A DNA stretch of 62,281 bases from Proteobacteria bacterium UBA1844 (lineage in GTDB: Bacteria; Pseudomonadota; Gammaproteobacteria; Steroidobacterales; Woeseiaceae): positions 1 through 62,281 of the forward strand of contig DDIS01000202.1 in NCBI GenBank assembly GCA_002338615.1, in the 5' to 3' direction. Under the pieces are notes generated by a model. It had not been told where the DNA came from. It saw only the letters and a list, made by a program, of their open reading frames with translations, and ran no database searches. Shown in pieces: positions 32,600 to 40,295 of the stretch (the stretch's first letter is position 1; the number at the start of each line of letters is the position of its first letter). The position numbers and the translations under genes were made by a program.

Positions 32600-34390
32600 A
32601 TGATGGATTCATCGAGATATACCGAAAAGACCTACGTCGGCTCCGGCGGCATGGCGTCCGTGTACAAGGCGTTCGATCAAAAATTGCGTCGCCACGTTGC
32701 CATCAAGGAGATGGCGGAGCAATTTCGTGATAACGACGAAGTTCGCGATCTCTTTCTCAACGAAGCGCGGAAAATGGCGTTGGTGCGTCATCAGAATGTC
32801 GTGCAGGTTTACGATATTTTCGAGGATGAAGTGCCAACCATTATCATGGAGTACATGAGCGGCGCGAGCCTTGCGACGCGCGCGGGCACCGGGACCTTAC
32901 CGGCTGACATAGTCCTCAAGATCATTCGGCAAATTGCGTCGGGCCTGCGCGCTATACACGATGCCGGGCTGGTCCACCGCGACATCAAGCCGGAAAATAT
33001 CCTGGAAGAAAACAACAACTACAAGATTACTGATTTCGGCGTCGCGATTACCGGTGATGAAGAGGCACTACCCTTCGTTACCAACAAGTATGCGGCACCC
33101 GAAGTATTGGTCGATCCATCGAAGATCGGCGCGAGTTCGGACATTTACTCCGTCGGTGTCCTGGCGGCCGAGCTGCTGCTTGGGCCGCGAGTATTCGAGG
33201 AAGCTGTACGTGAAGCGATCGAGCGTGACGCTGACGTGCAGTTACCGGCCATCAAGAACAGTGTGCAGGCGTTCTGGCAACAGTGGGTCGCGAGCGACGC
33301 AGAATTGCCTCCGCTCAACAAGATTAATGAATCGATACCGGAAGAAGTGGCGCAACTCATTGCGCGGATAATGCGTCGCGACCGAAAAGAACGAATTGTC
33401 GACTGTCGCACGCTGATCAAGGAAATTGACAAGGCGATCGCGGCAACCGGTGAACGTGCCAGTGCGGCTACCGAGTACAGTACCAAGATGAAAAAGCGCA
33501 TGGATAAGACCAAGGCGGAGAATGCTGCGCCCGCCGTGGTCAAGCGCAAACGACCACTCTGGTTCAAACTGCTGGCGGGCACGCTGGGTCTGCTGGTAGT
33601 TGCAGTGGCAGCCCTGATATTGCTGCCCAAGGGCCCGGCCGTTTATTTCTTTGACGTGGTCACCGACCCGGAAGGCGCTGCCGTGTTCATCAATGGCGAG
33701 CCAGCGGAACCTGGCAGGTCTCCTACCCGGGTCACCGCGAGCTGGGGCGATGTCCTGACCCTGCAACCGGACGCGGGAGATGCAGTCGAGCTGGAGCTCG
33801 TGGATTCCATGCCGGGATTGAGTGTCGGCGAAGAGGCCTACCAGCTCGACGTAACACTTGTAAAGCCGCTGTCCATCGAGTCGAGCGCACAGGCCGCTGC
33901 CTGGCTCAGCGACAGGATTGCTGCTGCGTGGCCGGTGGAGGTTTCCATCCCGGGTATACCGGTTGACGGCAGGGTGCGCCTGCCCCTCGGAACCAAGCTG
34001 ACGTTCGATGTCAATTCGGCCGAGGCAGGTTCGCTGTGGCTGATTCATTTCAGTGCGGACAATTACGCAACCATCATCTACCCGGCACCCAACGGATTCG
34101 TCCCCGACCTTGAGGCTAATCAGAATTCGAATGTTGGCGAAGAGCTGCGACTGATCACACGAGAACCCCTGGGGCAGGAGTGGGTGTTGTTTATCGTCGC
34201 ACAAGGGCTGCCTGAGCCACCCGTCATTGACGGCGTTATACCAGTCGATGACACGATGCGCGCTTACGCGATTCACGGGCCCGGTTCTCCAGGGCAGCAA
34301 CTGGTGGTGTGGCTTGCCGGGGAACTTGCATCCGCGTCGGCCGCAGCACTTTTCCTCGAGACCGAGGTTGTACCGGCAGCAGCGCCATGA
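32600..34390 (+). CDS. Transmembrane Ser/Thr protein kinase of the Tad locus
   Basis: This roughly 596-residue protein has a Hanks kinase domain at about 7-280: 'GSGGMASVYKA' (14-24), Lys36, catalytic 'HRDIKPEN' (126-133) and DFG (145-147). It has the complete HRD set, unlike the kinase at 1502. A basic juxtamembrane segment and one helix (about 321-343) lead to an extracytoplasmic part. That part starts with a PEGA-like module ('DPEGAAVFINGEP') and ends with a DUF4384-like region ('GSLWLIHFSADNYATIIYPA'). Outer signals could thus gate the kinase. Likely substrates are the two FHA proteins' partners in this operon. GTG at 32576 is a possible earlier start. The stop overlaps the next gene by 4 nt. 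Confidence 0.93.
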   Translation: MMDSSRYTEKTYVGSGGMASVYKAFDQKLRRHVAIKEMAEQFRDNDEVRDLFLNEARKMALVRHQNVVQVYDIFEDEVPTIIMEYMSGASLATRAGTGTLPADIVLKIIRQIASGLRAIHDAGLVHRDIKPENILEENNNYKITDFGVAITGDEEALPFVTNKYAAPEVLVDPSKIGASSDIYSVGVLAAELLLGPRVFEEAVREAIERDADVQLPAIKNSVQAFWQQWVASDAELPPLNKINESIPEEVAQLIARIMRRDRKERIVDCRTLIKEIDKAIAATGERASAATEYSTKMKKRMDKTKAENAAPAVVKRKRPLWFKLLAGTLGLLVVAVAALILLPKGPAVYFFDVVTDPEGAAVFINGEPAEPGRSPTRVTASWGDVLTLQPDAGDAVELELVDSMPGLSVGEEAYQLDVTLVKPLSIESSAQAAAWLSDRIAAAWPVEVSIPGIPVDGRVRLPLGTKLTFDVNSAEAGSLWLIHFSADNYATIIYPAPNGFVPDLEANQNSNVGEELRLITREPLGQEWVLFIVAQGLPEPPVIDGVIPVDDTMRAYAIHGPGSPGQQLVVWLAGELASASAAALFLETEVVPAAAP

Positions 34391-35430
34391 GCACCATTCC
34401 CCAGGAAATATTTGAATCGGCCCTGGAATACTTTCTGCGACCAGTCGCCGGATTGCTCGCTGACGAGAACGTGCGGGAAATCATGATTAATGGCATTGGC
34501 CAGATCTATATAGAGAACAAGGGCCTGGTCGAGAAATCGGATATCACGTTCGACGATGAAGCTCAATTGATGTCAGCCGTGAAAAACATTGCCCAGTTTG
34601 CCGGACACTATCTACGGCCGAATACGGGCCGCTTCGATGCGCGCTTGCCAGCTGGTCATCGCGTCCATGTCGTGTTGCCGCCAATCTGCCGGCAAGGCAT
34701 TTCCGTCACTATTCGCAAGCATACGAAAAGTGCCTTCGGCCTCGATGACCTGATCCGGCTGGGCTCGATCAGCGAGGAAACGCGCGATTTCCTGGGCTTC
34801 TGCATGGAAAAAGAGAAGAACATGGTCATATCCGGCGGCACTGGCACTGGCAAGACGACGTTTATCAATGCTGTCTCGGCGCTGATTCCGCGAACCGAGC
34901 GAATCATCACCATTGAGGATGCCGCGGAGTTGCAGCTGGAACAGGAACATGTCGTTTCGCTGGAGGCACGGTCGGCAGATCGCAAGGGCGAGGGTGCGGT
35001 AACGATTCGAGACCTGCTGCATTCCTCGCTGCGCATGCGGCCGGACCGCATAATCGTGGGCGAGTGCCGTGGCGGCGAGGCCCTTGACTTGCTGCAGGCC
35101 ATGAATACCGGCCACGGCGGATCGATGTCCACGCTGCACGCGAACTCACCGATCGAGTCCCTGCGGCGTCTTGAAACGCTGGCATTATTTTCGGGCGAGG
35201 AAATTCCACTCCGGTTTTTGAGAGCGCAGGTGGCGTCGGCAATCGACGTGGTTGTGCAGCTACAGCGCTTGCGCGCCAAACGCACCGTGCAAAGTATTGC
35301 AGAAGTGTTGCCGCTGACCGAGGCTGGCGAGTACGAGGTTCATGAACTGTATTCGTACAACTATGCGAATGAAAAACTCGAGCGCGTCGGCGTGGCCTCG
35401 TTCGAGCAAGGCGGCAAGAATGCACACTAA
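34387..35430 (+). CDS. Second CpaF/TadA-type ATPase, without FHA domain
   Basis: From the ATGA overlap start at 34387 the protein is 347 residues. It contains the N-terminal CpaF segment ('ENVREIMINGIGQIYIENKG'), Walker A 'GGTGTGKTT' (150-158), 'IITIEDAAELQ', 'RPDRIIVGECRGGEALDL' and 'STLHANSPIESL'. It is a compact ATPase with neither the FHA domain nor the long helical linker of the enzyme at 28259. Two such ATPases in one Tad locus suggest either opposing motors (assembly and retraction) or a mixed hexamer regulated by the FHA copy. Translation is coupled to the kinase gene, which ties it to the signalling half of the operon. Confidence 0.93.
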   Translation: MSTIPQEIFESALEYFLRPVAGLLADENVREIMINGIGQIYIENKGLVEKSDITFDDEAQLMSAVKNIAQFAGHYLRPNTGRFDARLPAGHRVHVVLPPICRQGISVTIRKHTKSAFGLDDLIRLGSISEETRDFLGFCMEKEKNMVISGGTGTGKTTFINAVSALIPRTERIITIEDAAELQLEQEHVVSLEARSADRKGEGAVTIRDLLHSSLRMRPDRIIVGECRGGEALDLLQAMNTGHGGSMSTLHANSPIESLRRLETLALFSGEEIPLRFLRAQVASAIDVVVQLQRLRAKRTVQSIAEVLPLTEAGEYEVHELYSYNYANEKLERVGVASFEQGGKNAH

Positions 35431-35470
35431 TTTTTTCAAATATTCCCGTAACAAACATGAGGAAACGACA

Positions 35471-36106
35471 ATGAGCAAATTATCACCAGGGCTCAGGGTA
35501 GCAATTGCAGTGCTCACAATGATGAGTTGTGGCGCGGTGCTGGCACAGTCGCCACAATCCACGGACCTCACGGGTCAGGATGTCACGGTGGACAAACTGG
35601 TCGGTGCGTTACAGATACCTACCCGCGGCATCGAGGCGAAATGCTCTCCCTATCAGCAGCAAATGGCGCAAAAGACTCGCGGCATTGGCGTTGCAGCCAA
35701 TGCGGTCGCATCGGCGGACAAGGTAGCGGCCCTTGAGCCGGTCAAGACTGCGAGTGTCTCAACGATATTCGAATTGAACTCGGCGGAACTGACGCCGGAG
35801 ACGAAGAAGATGTTATCAACCGTTGCCGATGCGTTGAATTCGGACGCCCTGGCGACACAGTGTTTTCAGCTTGCTGGACATACCTGCGATCTGGGCGACG
35901 AAAATTACAACCTCGTGCTGTCGCAGAAGCGTGCTGAATCCGTCAAAGCCTATCTCGTAACCGAAGGCGTGTCACCGGACCGGCTGGTTACAACCGGGTA
36001 CGGTGAAATATCGCCGCTGGTGCCGAACACGAATGAGCAGGCGCGCGAAAAGAACCGGCGCGTGGATCTCGGGGCGCTGGCACCCCCGGCGCTTGAATAC
36101 CAGTAA
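35471..36106 (+). CDS. OmpA-family outer-membrane protein
   Basis: From Met at 35471 (AGGAAA upstream) the protein is 211 residues. It has a signal peptide ending near 'GAVLA-QSPQ'. A linker of about 75 residues holds an isolated Cys ('KCSPYQQQM'). The C-terminal OmpA peptidoglycan-binding domain reads 'VSTIFELNSAELTPETKKML', 'GHTCDLGDENYNLVLSQKRA', 'TTGYGEISPLVPN', 'NRRVDL'. There is no N-terminal barrel. It probably anchors the Tad machine to peptidoglycan, and together with CpaB it is the only outer-envelope component encoded here. It is 40 nt after the second ATPase. Confidence 0.9.
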   Translation: MSKLSPGLRVAIAVLTMMSCGAVLAQSPQSTDLTGQDVTVDKLVGALQIPTRGIEAKCSPYQQQMAQKTRGIGVAANAVASADKVAALEPVKTASVSTIFELNSAELTPETKKMLSTVADALNSDALATQCFQLAGHTCDLGDENYNLVLSQKRAESVKAYLVTEGVSPDRLVTTGYGEISPLVPNTNEQAREKNRRVDLGALAPPALEYQ

Positions 36107-36195
36107 GACCCGAAGCCGGGCTGCTGACTACACTACTTGTTGTTACACTTATTGGCCTCGCAGCTGTTGTTGCGGGCCTGATTTACCCCGGTGAG

Positions 36196-36837
36196 TTGTC
36201 TCACCTGAGTCCTGGATTGAATCGCTGGCTGTACGATCGTGCCGCCAGCGACTACGAAAAGAAATGGGCCTCAGCCGCTTACGACAACGCAGCGATTCAC
36301 GGCGAGGTGCAGGCCTTTGCGAGCGCCTCGCTGGCTGGCAGCAAGACGCATCGAGTGCTGGATCTTGGTTGTGGCACGGGTCGTGGTGTCCGCCTGCTGG
36401 CCGACGAGCTACCTTCTGATACGGAATTTCTCGGCGTCGATTTCTCGGCAGGAATGCTGCAGCGCTTTAGCGAGTGGCGCGCCTTGCAGGACAAGGAATT
36501 ACAGAACCGGATAACGCTCCTGCAGCAGGACATTCGCACCTATGCCGCGGATCCGGGCGCGGACGCCTTCGGACTGGTGCTGCTGCTGGAAGTCGGAGAG
36601 TTCCTGCCTGGGTTCAGTACTGCCATGCAGAATGTAGCAACACGCATCGCACCTGCCGGTGGCTTGATAATGACCCGACCGGCGGGCGCATGGCCGCTGT
36701 TCTTTCCGAGTCGCAAACAGTCGCGCAGCGGTCTTGTCAGTTTGCTTGCGAATCTTGGTTTTGAGTCGCCACGGTTTTTGCCGTGGCGCCCACGCTACGA
36801 GTTGGTATTCGCCGTCAAACGTTCTGGCCCAAATTAG
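36196..36837 (+). CDS. Class I SAM-dependent methyltransferase, probably membrane-anchored
   Basis: The core has methyltransferase motif I 'VLDLGCGTGRG', 'EFLGVDFSAGML' (motif II) and 'DAFGLVLLLEVGEFLPGF' (motif IV), ending with a short hydrophobic tail. The substrate is unknown. The listed TTG at 36196 is the only conventional start in this frame. However, the same frame is open from 36097 and, from 36121, codes for 'LLTTLLVVTLIGLAAVVAGL', an evident membrane helix continuous with 'IYPGELSHLSPGLNRWLYDR'. The true start is therefore probably upstream at a CTG (36121 or 36124) or ATA (36097) codon, or the sequence holds an error. It follows the OmpA gene and may still be in the Tad operon. The stop overlaps the convergent gene's stop. 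Confidence 0.82.
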   Translation: MSHLSPGLNRWLYDRAASDYEKKWASAAYDNAAIHGEVQAFASASLAGSKTHRVLDLGCGTGRGVRLLADELPSDTEFLGVDFSAGMLQRFSEWRALQDKELQNRITLLQQDIRTYAADPGADAFGLVLLLEVGEFLPGFSTAMQNVATRIAPAGGLIMTRPAGAWPLFFPSRKQSRSGLVSLLANLGFESPRFLPWRPRYELVFAVKRSGPN

Positions 36838-37553
36838 GGTAACTGCCTGAGTAGTATTCGTGCCTGCGACCTGCAGCCGTTGATAGCAAGCCAGGCGATT
36901 GCGGTTTGCAGCGTTTCGCTTATGGCACTGTCGAGGACGACTACACGAATCATGGCATTGTCCATCCAGCCTTTTCGGCGCACCACATACAGTTCACCGC
37001 TCACGAGCGGTATAGCGGCCGGCCAGCTGGCGGTGCTTGCCCCCGTCGGCCAGTCGATTGCGCCGTCACCGTTTTTGCCGGGGCGCTGTAGCACCAGCTG
37101 CAATGCTGCGGTGTCGTCCGCGCGCCAGAAAACCACATCGCGGCCCGACAGCACGCACTGATTGCCGGAGCTGAATGGGTCCAGATGCCAGGCGTCGCGC
37201 TCGTCCGGCGGGTCGCCGGGTCGTTGCGGCGCGGCACGCGTGCTGCCAAGGGTTGCGTGCAGGTTGTCGCTGTTGTCGATCAGGTGCGCAAGTGCATTAC
37301 GAACATCAACGTCCTGTGCGTCCCGGCCGCGTGGTACCCCTTCATAGGGTCCGGAGATTGCAACGATACTGCCGTCAGCCGAAAGCAGGACAATACGCTC
37401 GTTTTCGCCGAGTGACACTGTGACATCGCCAGCAAGCAGTTGCCCGGTTCGAAAAGCATCCGCGTCCGTTTCCAGCACGACGAAGTCGGCCCATGCAGCC
37501 GCTGTCGCACTGCACAGAAGAACGGCGAATACGGTAGAAATTTTCGTGCGCAT
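36834..37553 (-). CDS. Secreted protein, FecR-like N-terminus, unknown function
   Basis: This 239-residue protein has a signal peptide ('ISTVFAVLLCSATAAAWA'). The first mature stretch, 'GDVTVSLGENERIVLLSADG', resembles the short beta-rich FecR-type segment often found with CHASE2 cyclases; the rest is not recognised. Two Cys (about residues 133 and 227) may form a disulfide. It follows the cyclase gene by 2 nt, so it is the last gene of a minus-strand unit with Crp and cyclase. It could be the periplasmic partner that reports to CHASE2, but this is inference from position only. Confidence 0.78.
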   Translation of the reverse strand: MRTKISTVFAVLLCSATAAAWADFVVLETDADAFRTGQLLAGDVTVSLGENERIVLLSADGSIVAISGPYEGVPRGRDAQDVDVRNALAHLIDNSDNLHATLGSTRAAPQRPGDPPDERDAWHLDPFSSGNQCVLSGRDVVFWRADDTAALQLVLQRPGKNGDGAIDWPTGASTASWPAAIPLVSGELYVVRRKGWMDNAMIRVVVLDSAISETLQTAIAWLAINGCRSQARILLRQLP

Positions 37554-37555
37554 GC

Positions 37556-39574
37556 CTACTTCTCGGCCAGGGAAAAGGTGATGCCGGTTTCGCCCGCCCG
37601 AAGTCTTGCAAGGTGCAGGCGCAGCAGCGCGTCATCGGGGAAGCGTTCGGACAAGGCTGCAATCGCGACGATGGCTGCGGCACTACCATCGCGCATCATG
37701 TCATAGGCGTCAAGATACGCTTGCTGCGCATCGGCGGCCATGACGTCCCAGGTTGTATACAACATGACGGGCGTTGTGCGACCCTTGACGATAACCCGGC
37801 CAATCGGCCGGAACGCAGCGCCGGGATCGGCACCCAGCGTTTCGCTGCTGATGCAAACGCGAGTCCCGAACAGCCGGTTTGCACTTTCCAGGCGCGCCGC
37901 TGTGTTGATCGCATCGCCGTGTGCGGTGTACTCGAAGCGACGACGGCCGCCGACATTCCCAACAACAGCTCGGCCCGAGTTAACACCGATTCGGGTTTCT
38001 CCCAGCAATTCGTGCGAGGAGTGCCGGCGCTGCCGGTACGCCTCGCAAAATGCGTCGATATCGAGCGCGCACTGCACGGCTTGTTGCCGATGGTCCGCAT
38101 CACGCACGGGTGCGCCAAAGAAAATGACCAGGCCGTCGCCGACAAAGCGCGCGATAGTGCCGCGATGTTTGAGCGCGATTTCGACGACGCCGTCGAGATA
38201 GTCTGTCAAGAGGTCGACCAGTTGCTCGGGCTCCAGGCGCTCGGCCAGCGACGAGAACCCGGCGATGTCGGTAAACATGAAACTCATCTCACGAACTTCA
38301 CCGCCGAGCTCGAGGTGCTGCGGATTGGCGAGCAGGTCATCGATGATTTGTGGTGATACGTACTGGTTAAAAGCGCTGTGCAGAAACTTCTTCTGGCGCC
38401 GCTCCTGTTGCCTGGCCAGCGACGTTGCGACAGCGGCAGAGAGACTGAACCCGAGCAACGGGCCAATGACGGGCAGTGATACAAATACGTATACGTTGCT
38501 GGAGAGCGCGGCGTAGAGGTAAGTCGCGAGTATGGCGAGAGCCAGGGTGATGCGCAGTGCGGGTGTGAGCGGTAGCAGCGCAAGCATTAATCCAAGCACA
38601 ACGCTGCACAGCACAATGGCGATCGAGAGCGTTGCAGAAATTGCCGGCACCGAGGCACCGGTGGCAAGTTGCGCCAGCGTCTGCGCATGTATCATGACAC
38701 CCGCCATGAACTCGTTGTCGGCGCCGAGGACCGAGAGTGGTGTTCGATGCTGATCGCGGTCGGTAAGATCGGCGCCAATCAGGACGATGCGACGTTCGAG
38801 CCACTCCTTGGGCAGCAAATGCAGGCTTTGCGCGGGAAAAACCCGGATCGGTGCAGCGTGTTGCAAGGCTCGGCTGCGGAACAGGATGGGCACTGGGGTC
38901 GTGGGTGATTCGATCCCGCTGGCGATGGCGACGGCATGCACAAAAGTAGGCGCGCCGCTCGCTGGTGATGCGGGGTAATAGGTGCGAATCGATCCACCCT
39001 GCACGCCCAGCATGGCGCTGCCACTCGATATTCCGGCAAGGAAATTGCTCTGGAACGCGAGCTGTTCACTGCTGAGGCCAGTGCTCGGTTCGCCGGTCGC
39101 GACCACGATCGGGCATTTCGCGGCGCGCAGCACTTCCATCAGGCGCGCGTCCTCCAGTGGCGTCGTTGGCTGATCAAAGATTGTATCGATTCCAATGGCA
39201 CGAGGCCGGTACTGATCGCAAAGCAATTCTACAAGGTCGGCAATGAAACCCCGGTCTATCGGCGAACGATAGGGCATTTGACGCATCGTTTCCTCATTGA
39301 TTGCGAGTACAACGACATCGGGGTTTTGCGCTATCGGCGGAACAAGGTAGGCGAGGCGCAGATCATCGAGCCATCGCGAGGCCTGGCGTAAAGGCGCTAT
39401 GTATTGGCTGCCGAGCACGGCGATGGCGCTGATCACAATGGCGAGGATCGACAACCGGATAAGGTCCGGCCTGCGCCTGGCGAAAGATTCAGGCCAACTC
39501 ACAATGCCGGTTGAACGTGCAGGTTGGAGGCGTGAGGAATGAATAGCGGCGGCGCTCCGCTCGCCACCGCGCAC
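37556..39574 (-). CDS. CHASE2-domain class III adenylate/guanylate cyclase
   Basis: This 672-residue protein has an N-terminal membrane helix (about 39-58) and a periplasmic CHASE2 sensor domain (about 65-290: 'DDLRLAYLVPPIAQNPDVVV' and 'RPRAIGIDTIFDQPT'). Three helices follow (about 300-385), then a class III cyclase domain (about 425-620). 'FTDIAGFSSLAERL' gives the first metal Asp, 'RFVGDGLVIFFGAP' the second, and 'YTAHGDAINTAARLE' the substrate and transition-state residues. It should make cAMP or cGMP in response to a periplasmic signal. The Crp-like gene just upstream makes cAMP the better guess. The start (GTG, 39574) has a weak ribosome site; GTG at 39502 is an alternative. Confidence 0.93.
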   Translation of the reverse strand: MRGGERSAAAIHSSRLQPARSTGIVSWPESFARRRPDLIRLSILAIVISAIAVLGSQYIAPLRQASRWLDDLRLAYLVPPIAQNPDVVVLAINEETMRQMPYRSPIDRGFIADLVELLCDQYRPRAIGIDTIFDQPTTPLEDARLMEVLRAAKCPIVVATGEPSTGLSSEQLAFQSNFLAGISSGSAMLGVQGGSIRTYYPASPASGAPTFVHAVAIASGIESPTTPVPILFRSRALQHAAPIRVFPAQSLHLLPKEWLERRIVLIGADLTDRDQHRTPLSVLGADNEFMAGVMIHAQTLAQLATGASVPAISATLSIAIVLCSVVLGLMLALLPLTPALRITLALAILATYLYAALSSNVYVFVSLPVIGPLLGFSLSAAVATSLARQQERRQKKFLHSAFNQYVSPQIIDDLLANPQHLELGGEVREMSFMFTDIAGFSSLAERLEPEQLVDLLTDYLDGVVEIALKHRGTIARFVGDGLVIFFGAPVRDADHRQQAVQCALDIDAFCEAYRQRRHSSHELLGETRIGVNSGRAVVGNVGGRRRFEYTAHGDAINTAARLESANRLFGTRVCISSETLGADPGAAFRPIGRVIVKGRTTPVMLYTTWDVMAADAQQAYLDAYDMMRDGSAAAIVAIAALSERFPDDALLRLHLARLRAGETGITFSLAEK

Positions 39575-39602
39575 AGTCGTTTTACATAACGGACACGCAC
39601 CG

Positions 39603-40286
39603 TCATACCCTGGTCAGGCGATCGGTATCACGGATACACAAACTGCCGCGGGATACTTCAAGCCAGCCCTCGTGCTGCCACCGTGACAGATAGGTATTGA
39701 TCGCCTGCCGGGATACACCGAGAAAGGCCGCGAGGTCGTGCTGCGTTATTTTCAACTGCCGGCCATTTGCAACGTCCGTGCCGAAACGCTCTGAAAGCAA
39801 ACGTATGCGCTTCGCGATCTGTGCTTCGACACTCAGGAACGAATGGTCTTCGACCAGCTCACTGGTCCAGCGAACCCGCTCGCACAGTCGCGTGAGCATT
39901 TTCAAACACAAGTCGTTGTCGTTGCGCAGGATCGAGCGGAATGCATGTCGTTCTATGATAATAATCGCTGCCGGTTCTGCGACTATCGCGGACGCGGTTC
40001 GAGGTCCGTCATCGAGTAATGCGATTTCGCCGAAGGTGTCGCCGGGACCGAGCTCAACAAAATAGATTTCGCGGCCTGCAGACGACGTCGAACTCATACG
40101 TACGCGTCCATAATCGATGCCATAAAAGCCGTCGCCCGGGTCGCCCTGGTGAAACAGAACGGCGCCTCGTTCCGCCACGCGATACTTCGCGATCCGCGCA
40201 GTGTGCTCAAGGGTCGCGTTTGACAGGCCGCGAAACAAGTGATTGCTCTTTAGCAATGCGAGGATGTTCGTTGAGGTCACCGGCAT
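39603..40286 (-). CDS. Crp/Fnr-family cyclic-nucleotide-responsive regulator
   Basis: This 227-residue protein has an N-terminal cNMP-binding domain with 'GDGFYGIDYGRVRM' and the phosphate-binding cassette 'FGEIALLDDGPRTAS', which keeps the Gly-Glu and Arg that bind the cyclic phosphate. A dimerisation helix and a C-terminal winged helix follow ('ITQHDLAAFLGVSRQAINTY'). No Fnr-type Cys cluster is present. It is therefore expected to bind cAMP and regulate transcription. The cyclase gene starts 28 nt downstream and the hydrolase ends 9 nt upstream, so sensor, messenger and receiver are encoded together. GAGGGG precedes its start. Confidence 0.92.
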   Translation of the reverse strand: MPVTSTNILALLKSNHLFRGLSNATLEHTARIAKYRVAERGAVLFHQGDPGDGFYGIDYGRVRMSSTSSAGREIYFVELGPGDTFGEIALLDDGPRTASAIVAEPAAIIIIERHAFRSILRNDNDLCLKMLTRLCERVRWTSELVEDHSFLSVEAQIAKRIRLLSERFGTDVANGRQLKITQHDLAAFLGVSRQAINTYLSRWQHEGWLEVSRGSLCIRDTDRLTRV

Positions 40287-40295
40287 ATCTACCCC

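Noticed and set aside
33242..34300. Minus-strand open frame (352 codons) opposite the Tad kinase
   Set aside because: The kinase frame has HRD, DFG, membrane helix and PEGA-like motifs; the opposite frame has none.
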